The position numbers and the translations under genes are program-made. This document shows, piece by piece, positions 50,501 to 60,326 of a DNA stretch of 64,000 nucleotides. The stretch's first letter is position 1. Every line of letters begins with the position of its first letter. The notes under the pieces are model-generated. The model was not told where the DNA came from and made no database searches. It saw nothing but the letters and a program-made list of their open reading frames with translations. The stretch comes from Liquorilactobacillus nagelii DSM 13675 (GTDB lineage: Bacteria > Bacillota > Bacilli > Lactobacillales > Lactobacillaceae): assembly GCF_019444005.1 (NCBI RefSeq), contig NZ_CP049304.1, forward strand, positions 248,001 to 312,000. The letters are read 5' to 3'.

Positions 50501-50980
50501 ATGGAATCTTTAGCAGAAATCAAATCTAAAGGTCGTTTTATCGTGGTTGATATTGTTGGTGACCCACGTTTTATCCGTAGATTAGCAGAACTTGGGATGG
50601 TTTTAAACACAAATTTAACAGTTGTTTCACCATCCCAAAATAATAGCGGTTTAGTAATTTTTTTAAGAGGGCAGCGTTTGGCTATCAGTCACACTTTAGC
50701 GACTAATATTTTAGTAAAAGGTGTCAATGAATTGGCAACAGCAAAAACTCAACCATTGTCGAGATTGACTGTTGGAAAGTCGGCAATCGTTGGCAAAATT
50801 ATTGGTGATCGACCAGTCAAACGACGATTAATGGACATGGGCCTAACTAAAAATACTGTAGTCAAAGTTCACCAGGTTGCACCATTAGGTGATCCGATTG
50901 AATTGCTGGTTCGTGGTTATAAGTTAAGTGTACGCAAACAAGAAGCTGATTATATAATGGTACAGGAGGTAAGCCAATGA
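50501..50980 (+). CDS. feoA: FeoA protein with two fused FeoA domains
   Basis: A 159-residue protein. I chose ATG 50501, with GGAAG 7 bases upstream; ATG 50483 would have the Fur box in place of a ribosome binding site. Two SH3-like FeoA domains lie in tandem at about 1-78 and 83-159 (each with an LxELGM/LMDMGL segment). FeoA supports the FeoB ferrous iron transporter. Its stop overlaps feoB by 4 bases. Confidence 0.9.
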   Translation: MESLAEIKSKGRFIVVDIVGDPRFIRRLAELGMVLNTNLTVVSPSQNNSGLVIFLRGQRLAISHTLATNILVKGVNELATAKTQPLSRLTVGKSAIVGKIIGDRPVKRRLMDMGLTKNTVVKVHQVAPLGDPIELLVRGYKLSVRKQEADYIMVQEVSQ

Positions 50981-53109
50981 AGATGATTGCTTTGGCTGGA
51001 AATCCTAATAGCGGGAAAACAACCTTATTTAATTGGTTGACTGGTTCGAATCAGTCAGTTGGAAATTGGCCAGGAGTGACAGTTGAAAAAAAGCAGGGAA
51101 TCTTACGAAACTATAAACAATTTGTTGTTCAGGATTTGCCGGGCATTTATTCATTGTCTCCTTACACGGCTGAAGAAGTTGTTTCACGTAAATATCTTGT
51201 GGAGCAAGCTCCAGATACAGTAGTTGACATCGTTGATGCGACCAATATTGAACGTAATTTGTATTTAACTTTACAGTTAATGGAAACTGGCCGACCATTG
51301 ATTGTTGCGCTTAATATGATTGATTTGTTAAAAAAGCAACAACGTAAAGTGAATTTGAAAAAATTATCTTATTTACTAGGAGTTCCAGTAATTGGAATTT
51401 CAGCTCTAAAAAAGAAAAATCTTTCTCAGTTAGAAGAAACGATGATTGCCGAGACCAAGAAACAGACAAGTTATCCCTTTCCTAAATATGATGATCGTTT
51501 AGAATCGGCTTTAACGATGATTAGTCAACAATTAATTGGAATTGTTCCGGAAGAAAAAGCACGCTGGTATGCAATTAAATTATTTGAACGAGATGAACAA
51601 GTTGAACAAGAGCTGAATTTAGCAGTTGAACGTCAATCAGAGATTGAACAAACAATTGTTACCGCTGAAAAACTCTTTCAAGACACCAGTGATAGCATTG
51701 TTGTTAATGCACGCTATGATCTAATTTCGCAATATGTCAGAATGTGTGTTATTGATGAAAATGATTTTGTTACCAGCATGAGCGACCAAGTTGATCGGGT
51801 CATAACTAATCGCTGGTTAGCTTTACCAATCTTTTTTTTCGTCATGTGGCTGGTTTACTATTTGTCAATTCAAACGATTGGTACAATTGGGACTGATTGG
51901 GTCAATGATGTTTTGTTTGGTAAAGTAATTCCTGATACAGTTCAAGGTTGGTTGTCTCATTGGCAAGTAGCAGCGTGGATGCAAGGCTTGATTATCAATG
52001 GAATTATTAATGGTTTAGGTTCGGTTTTAGGTTTTGTGCCACAGATTATGATGTTATTTTTGTGTTTAGGGATTTTAGAAGATTGTGGTTATATGTCACG
52101 AATTGCTTTTGTGATGGATCGAATATTTCATCGTTTCAATTTATCAGGTAAGTCATTTATTCCTATGTTAATTTCAACTGGTTGTGGAGTTCCAGGGATT
52201 ATGGCAACCCGGACAATTGAAAATGAAAAAGATCGTAAAATGACAATTATGTTAACGACGTTCATGCCTTGTTCGGCTAAATTAACTGTTATTGCATTAA
52301 TTTCAGGAACTTTTTTTCCGCAACAAAGCTGGGTGGCACCATCAGCTTACTTTTTAGGAATGTTGGCCGTAGTTGGCTCAGGAATCTTCTTAAAGAAAAC
52401 GCGTTTATTTGCTGGACCTCCGCAACCTTTCGTAATGGAATTGCCGGCTTATCATTTTCCCAAAGCTGGCAATGTTTTGCGACAAGTGGCTAACCGAGCA
52501 GCAAGTTTTGTTAAAAAGGCCGGAACGATTATTTTTGCATCATGTGTTTTGATTTGGTTTTTCTCTAGTTTTACTTTTACTTTGCAAATGACAGATCAGA
52601 ATCATAGTATGCTGCGATATATTGGAGCAGCAATTGCCCCAGTTTTTGCACCACTTGGTTTTGGTGATTGGCACACAACTGTTGCTGTAATCGCAGGATT
52701 AATTGCTAAAGAAAATTGTGTCGGTACTTTGCGGATAACTTTTGGTAGCCCTACGGCAACTTCTTTTGCAGCAACTCTGCGTCAAGCGTATTCTCCAGTG
52801 GCTGGTTACTCATTTTTAGCCTTTAATTTGTTATGTGCTCCGTGTTTTGCGGCAATCGGTACAATGTATAAAGAATTTGGAGATACCAAATGGACATTAC
52901 GAGCAGTTGGTTACCAGACAGCTTTGGCTTATTTAACGGCTATGTTGATTTATCAAGCTTCACAAATGCTTACTACTGGTTCGTTAGTTAGTGTTGCTTT
53001 AACAGGAGCAGTTATTTTAGTAATGGTATACGGTTTGTTTTTCAAGCGAGATGCCAGTGATGATTTGTATCAAGTTAAAAATGAAATTAGAGAGGAAGTT
53101 TTAAAATGA
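50977..53109 (+). CDS. feoB: Ferrous iron transporter FeoB
   Basis: A 710-residue protein. The N-terminal G domain has G1 GNPNSGKT (7-14), G3 DLPG (about 50-53) and G4 NMID (about 114). Helical spacer domain at ~170-270. Gate and core membrane helices follow, with the conserved ISTGCGVPGIMATR and TTFMPCSAKL Cys-bearing motifs. It imports Fe2+. A small Cys-rich partner gene overlaps its end. Confidence 0.96.
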   Translation: MKMIALAGNPNSGKTTLFNWLTGSNQSVGNWPGVTVEKKQGILRNYKQFVVQDLPGIYSLSPYTAEEVVSRKYLVEQAPDTVVDIVDATNIERNLYLTLQLMETGRPLIVALNMIDLLKKQQRKVNLKKLSYLLGVPVIGISALKKKNLSQLEETMIAETKKQTSYPFPKYDDRLESALTMISQQLIGIVPEEKARWYAIKLFERDEQVEQELNLAVERQSEIEQTIVTAEKLFQDTSDSIVVNARYDLISQYVRMCVIDENDFVTSMSDQVDRVITNRWLALPIFFFVMWLVYYLSIQTIGTIGTDWVNDVLFGKVIPDTVQGWLSHWQVAAWMQGLIINGIINGLGSVLGFVPQIMMLFLCLGILEDCGYMSRIAFVMDRIFHRFNLSGKSFIPMLISTGCGVPGIMATRTIENEKDRKMTIMLTTFMPCSAKLTVIALISGTFFPQQSWVAPSAYFLGMLAVVGSGIFLKKTRLFAGPPQPFVMELPAYHFPKAGNVLRQVANRAASFVKKAGTIIFASCVLIWFFSSFTFTLQMTDQNHSMLRYIGAAIAPVFAPLGFGDWHTTVAVIAGLIAKENCVGTLRITFGSPTATSFAATLRQAYSPVAGYSFLAFNLLCAPCFAAIGTMYKEFGDTKWTLRAVGYQTALAYLTAMLIYQASQMLTTGSLVSVALTGAVILVMVYGLFFKRDASDDLYQVKNEIREEVLK

Positions 53110-53279
53110 TTGCAACCATTATTTTAGCAATAGTGATTTTTTCGGGTGTGGCTTATGTTATTTATACGCGATTTATCAAACATAGTGCGAGTGCAGGTTG
53201 CCATGATTGTGACGATGTTGGCTGCCCACTTGTGGATCCAGTTAAATTGCAACATCAAACTGCCAAGAAACATAATTGA
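53106..53279 (+). CDS. FeoB-associated Cys-rich membrane protein
   Basis: A 57-residue protein: one membrane helix (IATIILAIVIFSGVAYVIY), then GCHDCDDVGCP, three cysteines after the membrane. It overlaps the feoB stop by 4 bases (ATGA). It matches the FeoB-associated Cys-rich family, thought to aid iron handling at the transporter. Confidence 0.85.
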   Translation: MIATIILAIVIFSGVAYVIYTRFIKHSASAGCHDCDDVGCPLVDPVKLQHQTAKKHN

Positions 53280-53340
53280 AAAGTTTTTGAAAACTTAGTG
53301 AAAAACTTTCAAATTAAACCTGCGTTTTCATTTACTTTTG

Positions 53341-53349
53341 TGTTAGAAT
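53341..53349 (+). promoter_or_regulatory. Extended -10 promoter of fba
   Basis: TG-T-TAGAAT with no clear -35. A 5' hairpin TACTC/GAGTA (53354-53367) follows, close to the expected RNA end, and may stabilise the message. Confidence 0.6.
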
Positions 53350-53392
53350 AAAAGTGTACTCAAAAGAGTAATACAATTTAGGAGGCTGTTTT

Positions 53393-54256
53393 ATGTCATT
53401 CGTAAACGGTAATGAAATCTTTACTGCAGCTCGCAAGGGCCATTACGCAGTCGGTGCTTTTAACACCAATAACTTGGAATGGACTCGTGCCATTTTAAAA
53501 GCTGCTCAGGAAAAGAACACTCCAGTTCTGATCCAGGTATCAATGGGCGCTGCTAAATACATGGGCGATTACAAATTAGTTAAGAGCTTAGTTGAAAACG
53601 AAATGCGCGTAATGAACATCACAGTTCCAGTCGTAATGCATTTGGATCATGGTAACTATGAAGCTGCTAAAGAATGTATTGAAGCTGGTTATACTTCAGT
53701 TATGTTTGATGGTCATGATTTGCCATTTGAAGAAAACTTAGAAAAAACCAAAGAAATTGTTGCTTTGGCACATGCTAAGAATATTTCTGTTGAAGCAGAA
53801 GTTGGTTCTATCGGTGGTGAAGAAGACGGAATTATCGGTGAAGGTGAATTGGCTGACGTTGAAGAAGCAAAGAAAATTGCTGCTACTGGCGTTGACTATT
53901 TAGCATGTGGTATTGGTAATATCCATGGCAAATATCCGGCAAACTGGAAAGGCCTGCACTTTGATCGTCTGAAGGAATTAGCTGACGTAATTGAAACACC
54001 ATTAGTATTGCATGGTGGTTCAGGCATTCCTCAGGAACAAGTTGTTAAAGCAATCAAGATGGGTATTTCTAAAGTTAATATTAATACAGAATGCCAGTTG
54101 GCTTTCGCTGCTGCAACACGTAAATACATTGAAGCTGGTAAAGATCAGCAGGGTAAAGGCTATGACCCACGTAAGTTATTGGCTGACGGAGCACAAGCAA
54201 TTACTGATACTGTTGAAGAAATTATTGATTGGTTGGGAACACCTGCCGTTAAATAA
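53393..54256 (+). CDS. fba: Class II fructose-1,6-bisphosphate aldolase
   Basis: A 287-residue zinc enzyme of glycolysis that splits fructose-1,6-bisphosphate. Visible: VMHLDHGNYE (catalytic Asp and zinc His), VEAEVGSIGGEEDG, GNIHGKYP, LVLHGGSGIP (zinc His), KVNINTECQ. Codon use is strongly biased, as in other highly expressed genes. TTAGGAGG precedes the ATG. Confidence 0.95.
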   Translation: MSFVNGNEIFTAARKGHYAVGAFNTNNLEWTRAILKAAQEKNTPVLIQVSMGAAKYMGDYKLVKSLVENEMRVMNITVPVVMHLDHGNYEAAKECIEAGYTSVMFDGHDLPFEENLEKTKEIVALAHAKNISVEAEVGSIGGEEDGIIGEGELADVEEAKKIAATGVDYLACGIGNIHGKYPANWKGLHFDRLKELADVIETPLVLHGGSGIPQEQVVKAIKMGISKVNINTECQLAFAAATRKYIEAGKDQQGKGYDPRKLLADGAQAITDTVEEIIDWLGTPAVK

Positions 54257-54272
54257 TTTACTTGTTTAGATT

Positions 54273-54316
54273 AAAAAAACCTGTTCCAAACTTTGGTTTG
54301 GTAACAGGTTTTTTTT
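54273..54316. terminator. Terminator after fba
   Basis: AAAAAACCTGTT pairs with AACAGGTTTTTT around an inner CCAAAC/GTTTGG hairpin; T-tract on both strands, so it can serve the convergent minus-strand gene too. Confidence 0.9.
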
Positions 54317-54327
54317 GCAGAGAAAGA

Positions 54328-54549
54328 TTAGTGATTATGCTCGTAAGTTGCAAAAAGTTGTTGAAGTAATTTAGGATCAGCTAAGACTTGTTTATCTAAT
54401 TGCTGAACGACTTTTAAGAGTGCTAGATCACCCGTTTCAGCAAAAGTTGAGTGGCTAATCATTTCCTGATCTTTTTCGACATCGGCAAACCATTGTTCTA
54501 ACTTTTCAGTAAAGCATTTAAAATCTTCTGCTTGACTAATAACAATCAA
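54328..54549 (-). CDS. Small helical protein, unknown
   Basis: A 73-residue acidic, helical protein (EDFKCFTEKLEQWFADVEKDQEM ... LLQQLFATYEHNH). The start is uncertain: TTG 54549 directly follows AGGGAG with no spacer. No family recognised. Convergent with fba. Confidence 0.5.
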   Translation of the reverse strand: MIVISQAEDFKCFTEKLEQWFADVEKDQEMISHSTFAETGDLALLKVVQQLDKQVLADPKLLQQLFATYEHNH

Positions 54550-54683
54550 CTCCCTTAGAATTGTTTTCTCTCTACAATTAATATTTTAATTCAGTGTAAG
54601 CGCTTTTACAAGTGGATAAAAATTATCTTTAATTGTCTATTTTTCAAAAAGAATTATAAATCAGTTTAAAGACTGTGCTAAAA

Positions 54684-54689
54684 TAGAAT
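54684..54689 (+). promoter_or_regulatory. -10 element of metK
   Basis: TAGAAT directly before the riboswitch; no clear -35. Confidence 0.45.
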
Positions 54690-54690
54690 T

Positions 54691-54769
54691 GTTACAGCAC
54701 ATTCCCGAGAGGATTCATTTTATGTGAAGCTGCCTTGTAACCAAATTATTGAATGGGGGAATTTATGTG
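54691..54769 (+). promoter_or_regulatory. SMK-box (SAM-III) riboswitch of metK
   Basis: The leader has the SMK-box layout: GTTACA (54691-54696) pairs with TGTAAC (54736-54741), and the anti-Shine-Dalgarno TTCCC (54702-54706), followed by GAGAGGA, can pair with the metK ribosome binding site GGGGG (54755-54759). The conserved CTGCCTTGTAACC is present. When S-adenosylmethionine binds, the ribosome binding site is hidden and MetK translation stops. This class is confined to Lactobacillales. Confidence 0.92.
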
Positions 54770-55957
54770 TCGGAGAGACATTTATTTACATCAGAATCAG
54801 TTTCAGAGGGACACCCAGATAAAATTGCTGATCAAATTAGTGATGCCATTTTAGATGCTTTATTAGCAAAGGATCCAAATGCTCGTGTGGCGTGTGAAAC
54901 AACAGTTACCACTGGATTGGTAGTGGTTGTTGGAGAAATTTCAACCAGTGCTTACATTGATATTCAAAAAGTGGTTCGTCAAACTATCAAGGAAATTGGA
55001 TATACGGATGGGAAATATGGCTTTGATGGCGACAATTGCGCGGTTATGACAGCTATCGATGAACAATCACCAGATATTGCGCAAGGTGTTGATAAATCCT
55101 TAGAAAATCGTGAAGGCCAAGGAGATCCGCTTGATCAAATAGGCGCTGGGGATCAAGGAATGATGTTTGGTTATGCCATTAACGAGACACCTGAATTGAT
55201 GCCATTACCGATTGCTCTTAGCCATCGATTAATGCGAAAAATTGCTGAAATCAGAAAACAGGGCGTTTTGAGTTATCTAGGACCGGATGCAAAAGCTCAG
55301 GTAACAGTTGAATATGACGAGAAAAATCATCCGGCTCGAGTAGATACAGTGGTTGTCTCAACGCAACATAGTGCTGAAACACCGCTTGAAACTATTCGGC
55401 GAGACGTAATTGAAAAAGTAATTAAAGCTGTTATTCCAGCTGAGTTATTGGATGACAAGACTAAGTATTTTGTTAACCCAACAGGTCGTTTTGTGATTGG
55501 TGGGCCTCAGGGTGATGCCGGTTTAACTGGTCGCAAAATTATTGTTGATACTTATGGTGGTGCTGCACACCATGGTGGTGGTGCTTTTTCTGGTAAGGAC
55601 GCGACAAAGGTAGATCGTTCTGCAAGTTATGCTGCCCGTTACATTGCTAAAAATATAGTTGCTGCTAAAATTGCATCACAAGTTGAGGTTCAATTGGCTT
55701 ATGCAATTGGTGTTGCACAACCAGTGTCAATTTCAGTTAATACTTTTGGAACTAGTCAAGTAGAAGACCAACGGTTAGTTGCGGCAATTCGTAAAGTGTT
55801 TGATTTGCGGCCAGCAGGAATTATTAAAATGCTTGATTTAAAACGACCAATTTATAAACAAACAGCTGCCTATGGTCATTTTGGTCGAACAGATATTGAT
55901 TTGCCATGGGAACATACTGATAAAATTGACCAATTAAAAAAAGAATTACAAGTTTAA
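54767..55957 (+). CDS. metK: S-adenosylmethionine synthase
   Basis: A 396-residue enzyme that makes SAM from methionine and ATP. GTG 54767 gives the usual [18 protein letters not shown] start and lies 7 bases after GGGGGA. Signatures: [35 protein letters not shown]. Controlled by the riboswitch directly upstream. Confidence 0.96.
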   Translation: MSERHLFTSESVSEGHPDKIADQISDAILDALLAKDPNARVACETTVTTGLVVVVGEISTSAYIDIQKVVRQTIKEIGYTDGKYGFDGDNCAVMTAIDEQSPDIAQGVDKSLENREGQGDPLDQIGAGDQGMMFGYAINETPELMPLPIALSHRLMRKIAEIRKQGVLSYLGPDAKAQVTVEYDEKNHPARVDTVVVSTQHSAETPLETIRRDVIEKVIKAVIPAELLDDKTKYFVNPTGRFVIGGPQGDAGLTGRKIIVDTYGGAAHHGGGAFSGKDATKVDRSASYAARYIAKNIVAAKIASQVEVQLAYAIGVAQPVSISVNTFGTSQVEDQRLVAAIRKVFDLRPAGIIKMLDLKRPIYKQTAAYGHFGRTDIDLPWEHTDKIDQLKKELQV

Positions 55958-55977
55958 GTTAATTTCTAAGAAATCAG

Positions 55978-56006
55978 TTGCAGCTGGCTTAAAATTTTGC
56001 TATCAT
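55978..56006 (+). promoter_or_regulatory. Promoter of leuS
   Basis: TTGCAG (55978-55983), 17-base spacer, TATCAT (56001-56006). Confidence 0.7.
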
Positions 56007-56017
56007 GAGTGCAATAC

Positions 56018-56262
56018 ATCAATGAATTAAGGACTAGTAGTTAGAGTTAGCATTTTATTAGAGAAAGTATGGCTGGTGAAAGTACTTATTTGCTGCTTCA
56101 AACGAACTCACCTTGAGTAATTTCTGTTGAATTAAGTAGGCAGGAACGGTGGTTTTACCGTTAGCAAACTTTAAGTGTCAGTTTAACGACTGGAAAATAG
56201 GTGGTACCGCGAGTTTTGTTTGCTCGTCCTATATTGACTTTTGTCAGTATAGGACTTTTTTT
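56018..56262 (+). promoter_or_regulatory. T-box leader of leuS
   Basis: A tRNA-sensing leader with the T-box AGGTGGTACCGCG at 56199-56211 and terminator GTCCTATATTGAC/GTCAGTATAGGAC with T-run (56226-56262). The specifier, in the usual GAA-NNN-ACC setting, is CTC (56107-56109), a leucine codon, which matches the downstream gene. Uncharged tRNA-Leu would favour the antiterminator and raise leuS expression. Confidence 0.93.
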
Positions 56263-56292
56263 AACTTTTTGAAAGGGAAGGATCTATTTATT

Positions 56293-58707
56293 ATGGCGTA
56301 CGAGCATCAAAAGATTGAGAAAAAATGGCAGCATTATTGGGAAGCGCATAAAACTTTCAAAGCTACTGAGAATACTGATCAAAAGAAATATTATGCGTTA
56401 GATATGTTTCCTTATCCATCAGGTCAAGGACTGCATGTCGGTCATCCAGAAGGGTATACGGCAACCGATATTATTGCACGAATGAAACGAATGCAGGGAT
56501 TTGACGTCTTGCATCCAATGGGCTGGGACGCTTTTGGCTTGCCGGCAGAACAGTACGCTTTGAATACGGGCCATTCACCACGTGAATTTACCAAAGTTAA
56601 TATCAATAATTTTCGGCGCCAGATAAAATCACTTGGTTTGTCGTATGATTGGGATCGAGAAATTAATACTACTGATCCTTCATACTATAAATGGACGCAG
56701 TGGATTTTTGAAAAATTATACGAGAAGGGCTTGGCATATGAGGCTGAAGTTCCCGTAAATTGGAGCCCAGATTTGGGAACAGTAGTTGCTAATGAAGAAG
56801 TCATTGATGGGAAGACTGAGCGTGGTGGTTTCCCAGTTATTCGCAAGCCAATGCGTCAGTGGGTACTTAAAATCACAGCCTATGCTGATCGCTTAATCGA
56901 TGATTTGGATGATTTGGATTGGCCGGAAAACATTAAAGAACAACAGCGTAACTGGATTGGTCGTTCGATTGGTGCCAGTATTAAATTTGCTGTGGCGGGT
57001 AAAGAAAATCTCAATATAGAAGTTTTTTCAACCCGACCTGATACTATTTTTGGTGTTTCTGGTATGGTTTTGGCACCGGAACTGGATTTAGTTAAAGAAT
57101 TGACAACTCCAGAGCAAAAAGAGGCTGTTGAAGAGTATGTAAATAAAGTAGCTCATAAATCTGATCTAGAACGAACGGATTTGGCTAAAGAAAAAACAGG
57201 TGTCTTTACGGGAAGCTATGCAATAAACCCGGTAAATGGTGAAAAAGTACAAATTTGGATTGCTGACTATGTTTTAGCAACTTATGGAACTGGTGCGGTT
57301 ATGATTGTTCCAGCTCATGATGATCGTGATTATGAATTTGCTAAGAAATTTGCTTTACCGATTGTTCCAGTTATCGAAGGTGGCGATATTGAAAAAGCTG
57401 CATATACTGGTGATGGTACACACATCAATTCTGGTTTTTTAAACGGTTTGAATAAGCAGGATGCAATTGATAAAATTATTGATTGGCTCCAAGAAAGACA
57501 AATTGGTAAGAAAAAAGTTAATTATCATTTACGAGATTGGCTCTTTTCGCGTCAACGTTATTGGGGTGAACCAATTCCAGTTATTCATTGGGAAGATGGT
57601 GAAACAACATTAGTACCAGAAGATCAGTTGCCATTACGCTTACCAAAAGCAAAAGACATTAAGCCTTCTGGTACTGGAGAAAGCCCATTAGCTAACTTGG
57701 ATGATTGGGTAAACGTAGTTGATAAAAATGGTCGTAAAGGCAAACGTGAAACGAATACGATGCCACAATGGGCTGGTAGCTCATGGTATTTCTTACGTTA
57801 TGTTGATCCACATAATCAAGGAGCAATTGCAGATTATCATAAATTAGAAGATTGGATGCCGGTTGATTTATATGTTGGTGGAGCTGAGCATGCCGTTTTG
57901 CATCTGTTGTACGCTCGTTTCTGGCATAAATTTTTATATGATATTGGTGTTGTGCCAACTAAAGAACCATTCCATAAATTAGTTAATCAAGGGATGATTT
58001 TAGGTGACAATCACGAGAAAATGTCGAAATCTAAGGGGAATGTTGTTAACCCTGACGAAATTGTTGAACAGTATGGTGCTGACACATTGCGATTATATGA
58101 GATGTTTATGGGCCCCTTAGATGCCTCGATTGCTTGGAGTGAGGATGGTTTAAATGGTGCTTATAAATTCATTAAGCGTATTTGGCGGTTATTGATTGAC
58201 GAAAATGATAGTTTGCGCGATCGGGTAACTACGTTAAATGATGGTAAATTAGATCATGTTTATCACCAGACTGTCAAGAAGGTAACTGAAGATTTTTCGG
58301 CGATGCATTTTAATACAGCAATTTCACAGTTGATGGTTTTTGTTAACGACGCCTACAAAGCAGATGCGCTTCCATTAGACTATATGGAAGGTTTTGTTAA
58401 AATGATTTCACCGGTTGTTCCACACCTAGCGGAGGAATTATGGACTAAACTAGGTCATGTCGGAACAATTACTTATGAAAAATGGCCGACTTATGATAAA
58501 GATAAGTTGGTTGAAAATACAGTTCAGGTAGTTGTTCAAGTTAATGGTAAAGTTAGACAGCACCTGACAATTGCTAAGGGAACTGCTAAAGCCGAATTGC
58601 AAAAGCTAGCCCTAGCGGATGTTAAAGTTCAAAATGCAATTGCTGACAAAAAGATAATTAAGGTAATTGTTGTGCCGGATAAATTAGTTAGTTTAGTTAT
58701 TAAATAA
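56293..58707 (+). CDS. leuS: Leucyl-tRNA synthetase
   Basis: An 804-residue class I synthetase starting at ATG 56293 after AAAGGGAAGGA; the frame is open upstream through the leader, but there is no start with a ribosome binding site. HIGH motif HVGH (48-51), editing domain at about 220-400 ([19 protein letters not shown]), KMSKS (576-580), C-terminal anticodon-binding region. It charges tRNA-Leu. Confidence 0.96.
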   Translation: MAYEHQKIEKKWQHYWEAHKTFKATENTDQKKYYALDMFPYPSGQGLHVGHPEGYTATDIIARMKRMQGFDVLHPMGWDAFGLPAEQYALNTGHSPREFTKVNINNFRRQIKSLGLSYDWDREINTTDPSYYKWTQWIFEKLYEKGLAYEAEVPVNWSPDLGTVVANEEVIDGKTERGGFPVIRKPMRQWVLKITAYADRLIDDLDDLDWPENIKEQQRNWIGRSIGASIKFAVAGKENLNIEVFSTRPDTIFGVSGMVLAPELDLVKELTTPEQKEAVEEYVNKVAHKSDLERTDLAKEKTGVFTGSYAINPVNGEKVQIWIADYVLATYGTGAVMIVPAHDDRDYEFAKKFALPIVPVIEGGDIEKAAYTGDGTHINSGFLNGLNKQDAIDKIIDWLQERQIGKKKVNYHLRDWLFSRQRYWGEPIPVIHWEDGETTLVPEDQLPLRLPKAKDIKPSGTGESPLANLDDWVNVVDKNGRKGKRETNTMPQWAGSSWYFLRYVDPHNQGAIADYHKLEDWMPVDLYVGGAEHAVLHLLYARFWHKFLYDIGVVPTKEPFHKLVNQGMILGDNHEKMSKSKGNVVNPDEIVEQYGADTLRLYEMFMGPLDASIAWSEDGLNGAYKFIKRIWRLLIDENDSLRDRVTTLNDGKLDHVYHQTVKKVTEDFSAMHFNTAISQLMVFVNDAYKADALPLDYMEGFVKMISPVVPHLAEELWTKLGHVGTITYEKWPTYDKDKLVENTVQVVVQVNGKVRQHLTIAKGTAKAELQKLALADVKVQNAIADKKIIKVIVVPDKLVSLVIK

Positions 58708-58744
58708 GATTAACTAGAGTTATTTGAATATTGGTTTTTTTCTG

Positions 58745-58814
58745 AAAAAAGGCTCTGCTGATTTGACCAATTATTATTCATTGGAATTGTTGGTCAATCA
58801 GTGGGCTTTTTTAA
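58745..58814 (+). terminator. Terminator after leuS
   Basis: A long hairpin built on CTGATTTGACCAA/TTGGTCAATCAG, with outer GGCTC/GGGCT pairing, ending in TTTTTT. Confidence 0.85.
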
Positions 58815-58901
58815 CTTGCAAGTATTTAGATAATTCAATATACTTGATAGCATAAATTATTATTAGATGGACAATTGACGTCGGAGAAGGAGTAGGAAAA
58901 T

Positions 58902-60263
58902 ATGAAAAATGAATTGTCGCGTGGGCTGACTCATCGCCATATTCAGATGATTGCCATTGGAGGAGCGATTGGTACTGGTCTTTTCTTGGGATCAGGCAGC
59001 GCAATCAAAGCAGCAGGGCCAGCTATTATTTTGGCTTATTTGATTGCTGGTATAATTTGTTTCTTTATGATGCGAGCAATTGGTGAATTAGTGTTATCTG
59101 ATTTGAAATTAACTTCATTTATCGATTTTGTTCGGCGCTATTTAGGTGATCGGTTTGAATTTATTATTGGCTGGACTTATTGGCTTTGTTGGGAAAGTTT
59201 AGCGATGGCTGATTTAACGGCCAGTGGCATATATTTACGCTACTGGTTTCCAGTAATTCCTCAGTGGGTAACGCCATTGATTATCATTTTAGTACTATTA
59301 GGATTTAATTTATTGAGCGTTGGTGTTTATGGAGAACTGGAGTCATGGTTCGCTAGTATTAAGGTTTTGGCAATTGTTGCTCTAATTATAACTGGGGTAA
59401 TTTTATTATTGCTTGGTGCCAATGTGGGTGGTCATCAAGTTTCTTTAGGCAACTTAGTCAATTATGGTGGCTTTTTTCCTAAGGGATTTAAAGGATTCTT
59501 AGCTGCTTTTCCGATGGTTATTTTTGCTTTTACTGGAATTGAAATGGTTGGATTAACTTCGGGTGAAACGGAAGATCCTAAGCATGATCTGCCACGGGCA
59601 ATTAACAGTTTGCCAATTAGAATTGGATTGTTTTATTTAGGCTCAATGTTTGTTTTAATGTGTATTTATCCCTGGAATGAAATTACGACAACGTCAAGTC
59701 CATTTGTACAAGTTTTTGCGGGAATTGGGGTTAAAATGGCCGCTGGAGTGATTAATTTTGTTGTTTTGACGGCAGCTTTGTCTGCTTGCAATAGCGCTAT
59801 TTTTAGTACTAGTCGAACTTTATATGTTTTATCGCGTACCAAAAAAGCTCCAGCATCATTTGGAACAACAAGTAATCGCAGTGTTCCGGTAAAATCATTA
59901 CTTTTCTCGTCATTGACTTTGCTGGTAATTGTGCTGTTGAACTATGTAGTTCCAAAAACAGTTTTTGAAATTATTTCGGGGGTAGCCACAGTTAGTTTTA
60001 TTTTTGTTTGGATTGTGCTAATGATCTGTCATTATCGCTGTCGTAAAGCAAAAGATACTAAAAATAAAACTTTTAAAATGCCATTATTTCCTTTTTCAAA
60101 TTATTTAACAGTAATTTTCTTTTTAATGGTTACAGTGTTATTAGCTTTCGAAAAAAGTACTTTAATTTCGCTAATTTTTGCTGCTGTTTGGTTTGCAGGA
60201 TTGAGTTTAATTTACACTTTGATAATAAAAAAGTCACAGTTTTCTAAAAATAACGTAAAGTGA
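58902..60263 (+). CDS. Amino-acid permease (APC/AAT family)
   Basis: A 453-residue transporter with 12 predicted helices. The first helix has GGAIGTGLFLGSG, the APC substrate-binding signature. Other family motifs: FTGIEMVGLTSGE, and SACNSAIFSTSRTLYVLS. It is a proton-coupled amino acid importer; the substrate cannot be told from sequence. AGAAGGAGT lies upstream. Confidence 0.9.
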   Translation: MKNELSRGLTHRHIQMIAIGGAIGTGLFLGSGSAIKAAGPAIILAYLIAGIICFFMMRAIGELVLSDLKLTSFIDFVRRYLGDRFEFIIGWTYWLCWESLAMADLTASGIYLRYWFPVIPQWVTPLIIILVLLGFNLLSVGVYGELESWFASIKVLAIVALIITGVILLLLGANVGGHQVSLGNLVNYGGFFPKGFKGFLAAFPMVIFAFTGIEMVGLTSGETEDPKHDLPRAINSLPIRIGLFYLGSMFVLMCIYPWNEITTTSSPFVQVFAGIGVKMAAGVINFVVLTAALSACNSAIFSTSRTLYVLSRTKKAPASFGTTSNRSVPVKSLLFSSLTLLVIVLLNYVVPKTVFEIISGVATVSFIFVWIVLMICHYRCRKAKDTKNKTFKMPLFPFSNYLTVIFFLMVTVLLAFEKSTLISLIFAAVWFAGLSLIYTLIIKKSQFSKNNVK

Positions 60264-60326
60264 AGTATGATTTTGCAGTTCTTGATTAAAGCTTCAAGCT
60301 AATTAGATTAAAGGCAGGATGAAAAG

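Noticed and set aside
56149..56292. N-terminal extension of leuS
   Set aside because: The open frame runs through the T-box and terminator; the ribosome binding site and conserved start lie at 56293.
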